Of a DNA stretch of 7,437 bases, positions 5,103 to 7,437 are shown piece by piece. The notes under the pieces were generated by a model, which saw only the letters and a list, made by a program, of their open reading frames with translations, did no database searches and was not told where the DNA came from. Source of the DNA: Flavobacterium sp. (GTDB lineage Bacteria; Bacteroidota; Bacteroidia; Flavobacteriales; Flavobacteriaceae). Numbering within the stretch: the stretch's first letter is position 1; each line of letters begins with the position of its first letter. The stretch covers positions 1 through 7,437 of the forward strand of contig SXQR01000125.1 of NCBI GenBank assembly GCA_005792865.1. Direction: 5' to 3'. A program made the translations under genes and the position numbers.

Positions 5103-7064
5103 TCAAACGGTTGCCGGCCCGGGAATGTCCAAGTTCTCGAAAATAGAGTTCATGCTCTTGAATTCGGGGACGATCTTTTTCATCCGGTACACGATTTCTT
5201 CCTTGCTGATTTCCTTCAGGTTTTCAGCAAGCTGGTCAATCGCGGCGCGGATGTCGGCATAATCCTCCACCTCGTCCTGGGCAATCATGATCTGGTCATT
5301 GTGCGTGGGAAGTGTCCTGGAGGTATCGTTCAGCAATTCTTCATAAAGCTTTTCTCCCGGCCGCAGCCCGATAACCTTGATCTCGATATCCTTATTGGGG
5401 ATAAAGCCCGCAAGCCTGATCATCTTCTTGGCCAGGTCCAGGATGCGGACTGGTTCGCCCATGTCAAAGATGAAGATCTCGCCTCCCTTGCCCATGGTTC
5501 CGGCCTCGAGTACCAGTTGGCAGGCCTCGGGGATGGTCATGAAGTAGCGGATGATTTCCGGATGCGTGATCGTCAGCGGTCCGCCCTCCTGGATTTGCTT
5601 GGTGAAAAGTGGGACGATGGAACCGTTGGACCCCAGCACGTTCCCGAAACGCGTGGTCATGAACTTGGTCTGCCCGCTCCCTGATCCGTTGAGCCTGAAC
5701 TGCATCGACTGGACATACTTCTCTGCAATGCGCTTGCTCGCGCCCATGACGTTGCTGGGGTTCACGGCCTTGTCGGTGGAAACCATCACGAATCGTTCGG
5801 CATTGTGGCGAAGCGCCAGGTCGGCAATGTTGCGCGTCCCGATGACATTCGTGCAGACCGCCTGGTAGGGATTGTCCTCCATCAGCGGCACGTGCTTGTA
5901 GGCTGCCGCGTGGTAGATCACATCGGGTTTGAAAGTCTCGAATATATGCTCAAGCGCATCCAAATTGCGGATGTCGGCCAGCATGCTAGTGATTTCTGCG
6001 CGGTTGCGGATGGGGTTCACCTCGAGCCCCAGTTCGTGCAACGGCGTCTCGGCCTGGTCGAGCATGATCACGCGGCGCGGTGCGAAACGCAGTACCTGGC
6101 GTACGATCTCGCTGCCAATGGAACCCGCGGCCCCGGTAATGAGCACGGTCTTGCCCTTGTGTTCGGCCGAAATGCGGTCCATGTGGAGCACGATGGGCTT
6201 TCGGCCCAAAAGGTCCTCGATCTCGAAATTCTTGACCTTCTTGGAAATCTGTTGCTGGTCTTCCCAGTCGGTGATGAGCGGCACGGTGAAGACCTTGAAG
6301 TTGTATTCAAGGCATTCCTCGACGATCGCGACGGTCTCGTCCTTGGTCAGGCTTTTCTCGGCGATGATGAGCGCCTCGGCCTTCATGGCGCGCAGAATGA
6401 CGTGGATTTTCTTGTTCTGGTTGATGATCGGGAGGTTCAGGATGCGCTTGGAGGTTTTGTCGTGGTGGAACTTGTCCACGAAACCCTTGAGCCTGAAACG
6501 TGCAGGCACCTCGGTGCGGAGCGCGTTTGCGACCGAAATCGCGTTGGCATCGGCACCATAGATCATCGTGTTGATGAGCTTGCGCTTGTCCTCGACGTTC
6601 ATGTACCGTTCAAAGACGTGCTTGACCATGATCCTGAACAGGAACAACATCAGGAATGAGATCACGTAACTGATGAACAGGCCCGTGCTCAAAAACAATT
6701 TCTGGCCAAAAATGATCTGCCACGAATAATTGATGATCAACAATGCCGAAAAAGACGTTGTGGTGGAAATCAACAATTTTACGCCGTCGATAAAGGTCGA
6801 GTGGCGGATGATTCCCGAATAAGTCCTGTAAAACCCGAAAAATACCGCATTCACGAGGATGATAAGCAGGTAGCGCACCGGCATGTTCAGGTTGTCGTAA
6901 AACGAAACCGTCAGGCTCGACACGATGACATAGGTGATCAGGCTCGCGATCAAAACGATGAAGACATCGATCAAAAACACGATCCACCGGGGCATGTATC
7001 CAATATTCTGGAACCGCTTCCCGGCGATGCTGCCAATCAAAGTCTTGATGACCGAATCCTTCAT
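5103..7064 (-). CDS. Membrane-anchored NDP-sugar 4,6-dehydratase / epimerase (WbpM/PglF/CapD type)
   Basis: A 653-residue enzyme that most likely converts UDP-GlcNAc to a 4-keto-6-deoxy sugar nucleotide, the first step to N-acetylquinovosamine, N-acetylfucosamine or 4-amino (bacillosamine-type) sugars. The N-terminal part has four hydrophobic segments, about 27-49, 63-80, 100-119 and 124-146. A CoA-binding-like Rossmann region follows (about 165-290), then the catalytic extended SDR domain with TGAAGSIGSE (310-319) for NAD(P), HAAAYKHVPLMEDNP (385-399), VSTDKAVNPSNVMGASK (428-444) and GLRPGEKLYEELL (566-578). The catalytic set reads Ser429, Met440, Lys444: Met replaces the usual Tyr, as described for WbpM (SMK triad), which favours dehydratase over simple epimerase. 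The start at 7064 is the first Met and gives normal family length. The adjacent aminotransferase gene (60 bases upstream) supports a 4-amino-sugar pathway. The exact product stereochemistry cannot be read from sequence alone. Confidence 0.94.
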   Translation of the reverse strand: MKDSVIKTLIGSIAGKRFQNIGYMPRWIVFLIDVFIVLIASLITYVIVSSLTVSFYDNLNMPVRYLLIILVNAVFFGFYRTYSGIIRHSTFIDGVKLLISTTTSFSALLIINYSWQIIFGQKLFLSTGLFISYVISFLMLFLFRIMVKHVFERYMNVEDKRKLINTMIYGADANAISVANALRTEVPARFRLKGFVDKFHHDKTSKRILNLPIINQNKKIHVILRAMKAEALIIAEKSLTKDETVAIVEECLEYNFKVFTVPLITDWEDQQQISKKVKNFEIEDLLGRKPIVLHMDRISAEHKGKTVLITGAAGSIGSEIVRQVLRFAPRRVIMLDQAETPLHELGLEVNPIRNRAEITSMLADIRNLDALEHIFETFKPDVIYHAAAYKHVPLMEDNPYQAVCTNVIGTRNIADLALRHNAERFVMVSTDKAVNPSNVMGASKRIAEKYVQSMQFRLNGSGSGQTKFMTTRFGNVLGSNGSIVPLFTKQIQEGGPLTITHPEIIRYFMTIPEACQLVLEAGTMGKGGEIFIFDMGEPVRILDLAKKMIRLAGFIPNKDIEIKVIGLRPGEKLYEELLNDTSRTLPTHNDQIMIAQDEVEDYADIRAAIDQLAENLKEISKEEIVYRMKKIVPEFKSMNSIFENLDIPGPATV

Positions 7065-7094
7065 TTTTTGTGCGTATTAGGTAAAATTGGGTCG

Positions 7095-7139
7095 CAAAAT
7101 GTACAAATATTTCACTGATAATGGTTATTTATCCAAAAA
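7095..7139 (-). promoter_or_regulatory. Possible promoter before the dehydratase gene
   Basis: In and next to the 60-base gap between the aminotransferase and the dehydratase, the minus strand has AATATTTG (7111-7104), one mismatch from TAnnTTTG, and 22 bases upstream TTTTTG (7139-7134) within the end of the aminotransferase gene. A second near-match, TACATTTTG (7103-7095), has one extra T. Neither is exact. Read-through from the upstream gene is equally likely, since no terminator hairpin is visible in the gap. Confidence 0.3.
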
Positions 7140-7437
7140 GAATCGATTAAGTACGCGCTCGATCCGGGTGAGATCGGCGGCCTCAAGGTTCGATCCCGAT
7201 GGCAGGCAAAGCCCGTCTGCAAATAGCTTTTCACACAACTGGCCGCCAAAATACGGATACATTTCAAAAATTGGCTGCAGGTGCATCGGCTTCCACAGCG
7301 GGCGGCTCTCGATGTTTTCGGCATCAAGGGCAAGCCTCAGGCCCTCGCGGTCGCGGCCTGACGCCGGATCGACCGTGATCGCCGTGAGCCAATGGTTTGA
7401 AAAATAATCCGGACCAGGCTCGTGGAAGACCGTGACG
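7125..7437 (-). CDS. DegT/DnrJ/EryC1-family sugar aminotransferase, C-terminal part, cut by window edge
   Basis: The minus strand is open from the right edge and encodes 103 residues ending in LTRIERVLNRFFLDK and a TAA at 7127-7125. The stretch ENIESRPLWKPMHLQP, then MYPYFGG, LFADGLCLPSGSNL and the final helix are characteristic of the C-terminus of PLP-dependent sugar aminotransferases of the PglE/DegT type, which place an amino group on the 4-keto sugar made by a 4,6-dehydratase. The catalytic lysine and about 270 residues of a usual 370-380 lie outside the window, so activity and start cannot be judged. It lies 60 bases upstream of the dehydratase gene in the same direction, so the two are probably co-transcribed and act in sequence. 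The only in-frame Met residues fall late, so the fragment is easily missed. Specificity (UDP-sugar or dTDP-sugar) is inferred from its neighbour only. Confidence 0.9.
   Translation of the reverse strand, partial: VTVFHEPGPDYFSNHWLTAITVDPASGRDREGLRLALDAENIESRPLWKPMHLQPIFEMYPYFGGQLCEKLFADGLCLPSGSNLEAADLTRIERVLNRFFLDK

Noticed and set aside
5090..5115. Inverted repeat GGCAAC / GTTGCC around the end of the dehydratase gene and the -33 element of the wza promoter
   Set aside because: Six-bp arms with a 14-base loop and no T run. It is too weak for a terminator, and one arm is dehydratase coding sequence. It could be an operator, but nothing else supports that.
5805..6659. A 284-codon open frame on the plus strand
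   Set aside because: It lies entirely antisense to the dehydratase gene, and its translation shows no recognisable domain. Such mirror frames are common opposite G+C-rich genes.
7112..7333. A 73-codon minus-strand frame starting MPLMPKTSRAARCGSR
   Set aside because: It is a different frame from the clear aminotransferase C-terminus, which covers the same bases with family motifs (SRPLWKPMHLQP).

Overview
The window looks like part of a surface-polysaccharide (capsule, exopolysaccharide or O-antigen) locus from a member of the Bacteroidota, most likely Flavobacteriia. Three things point there: the protein family flavour (Wzm starting around LFDIRFADIWHYRDLL; a Wzc-type kinase with a Tyr-Gly tail; a PHP-type phosphatase instead of a Wzb-type one), promoter boxes of the Bacteroidota TAnnTTTG type, and A-rich leaders instead of Shine-Dalgarno sequences. 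By eye the G+C content is high for that class, so I do not name a genus.

Layout, read in the direction of transcription from the right edge (minus strand): the C-terminal 103 residues of a DegT/DnrJ/EryC1-family sugar aminotransferase (7437-7125); a full-length membrane-anchored NDP-sugar 4,6-dehydratase of the WbpM/PglF/CapD type (7064-5103); a Wza-type outer-membrane export lipoprotein (5046-4282, shorter than the longest open frame); a Wzc-type co-polymerase and tyrosine autokinase (4280-1890). The plus strand then carries one gene, a PHP-domain protein-tyrosine phosphatase of the CpsB/YwqE type (1159-1893, TTG start), which converges on wzc with overlapping stop codons. To its left, divergent from it and again on the minus strand, are the ABC-2 permease Wzm (1065-178) and the first 59 residues of the ATPase Wzt (178 to the left edge), whose start overlaps the wzm stop by one base.

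How the genes fit together: the dehydratase and aminotransferase are the first two steps towards a 4-amino-4,6-dideoxy sugar nucleotide. Wza and Wzc form the envelope-spanning export and copolymerase apparatus. The PHP protein is the expected phosphatase for the tyrosine-rich tail of Wzc. Wzm/Wzt form an ABC exporter for lipid-linked glycan. The gene set itself is known. The less ordinary points are regulatory or structural: an intrinsic terminator for the wzc operon encoded inside the 3' end of the opposing phosphatase gene; a near-exact 18-bp tandem repeat encoding nine Tyr-Gly pairs in the kinase tail; an almost leaderless wzm promoter; and a strong TTG-N18-TATCTTTG promoter that fixes the wza start. 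There is no gene-free stretch over 300 bases, and I saw no tRNA, rRNA, CRISPR array or insertion sequence.
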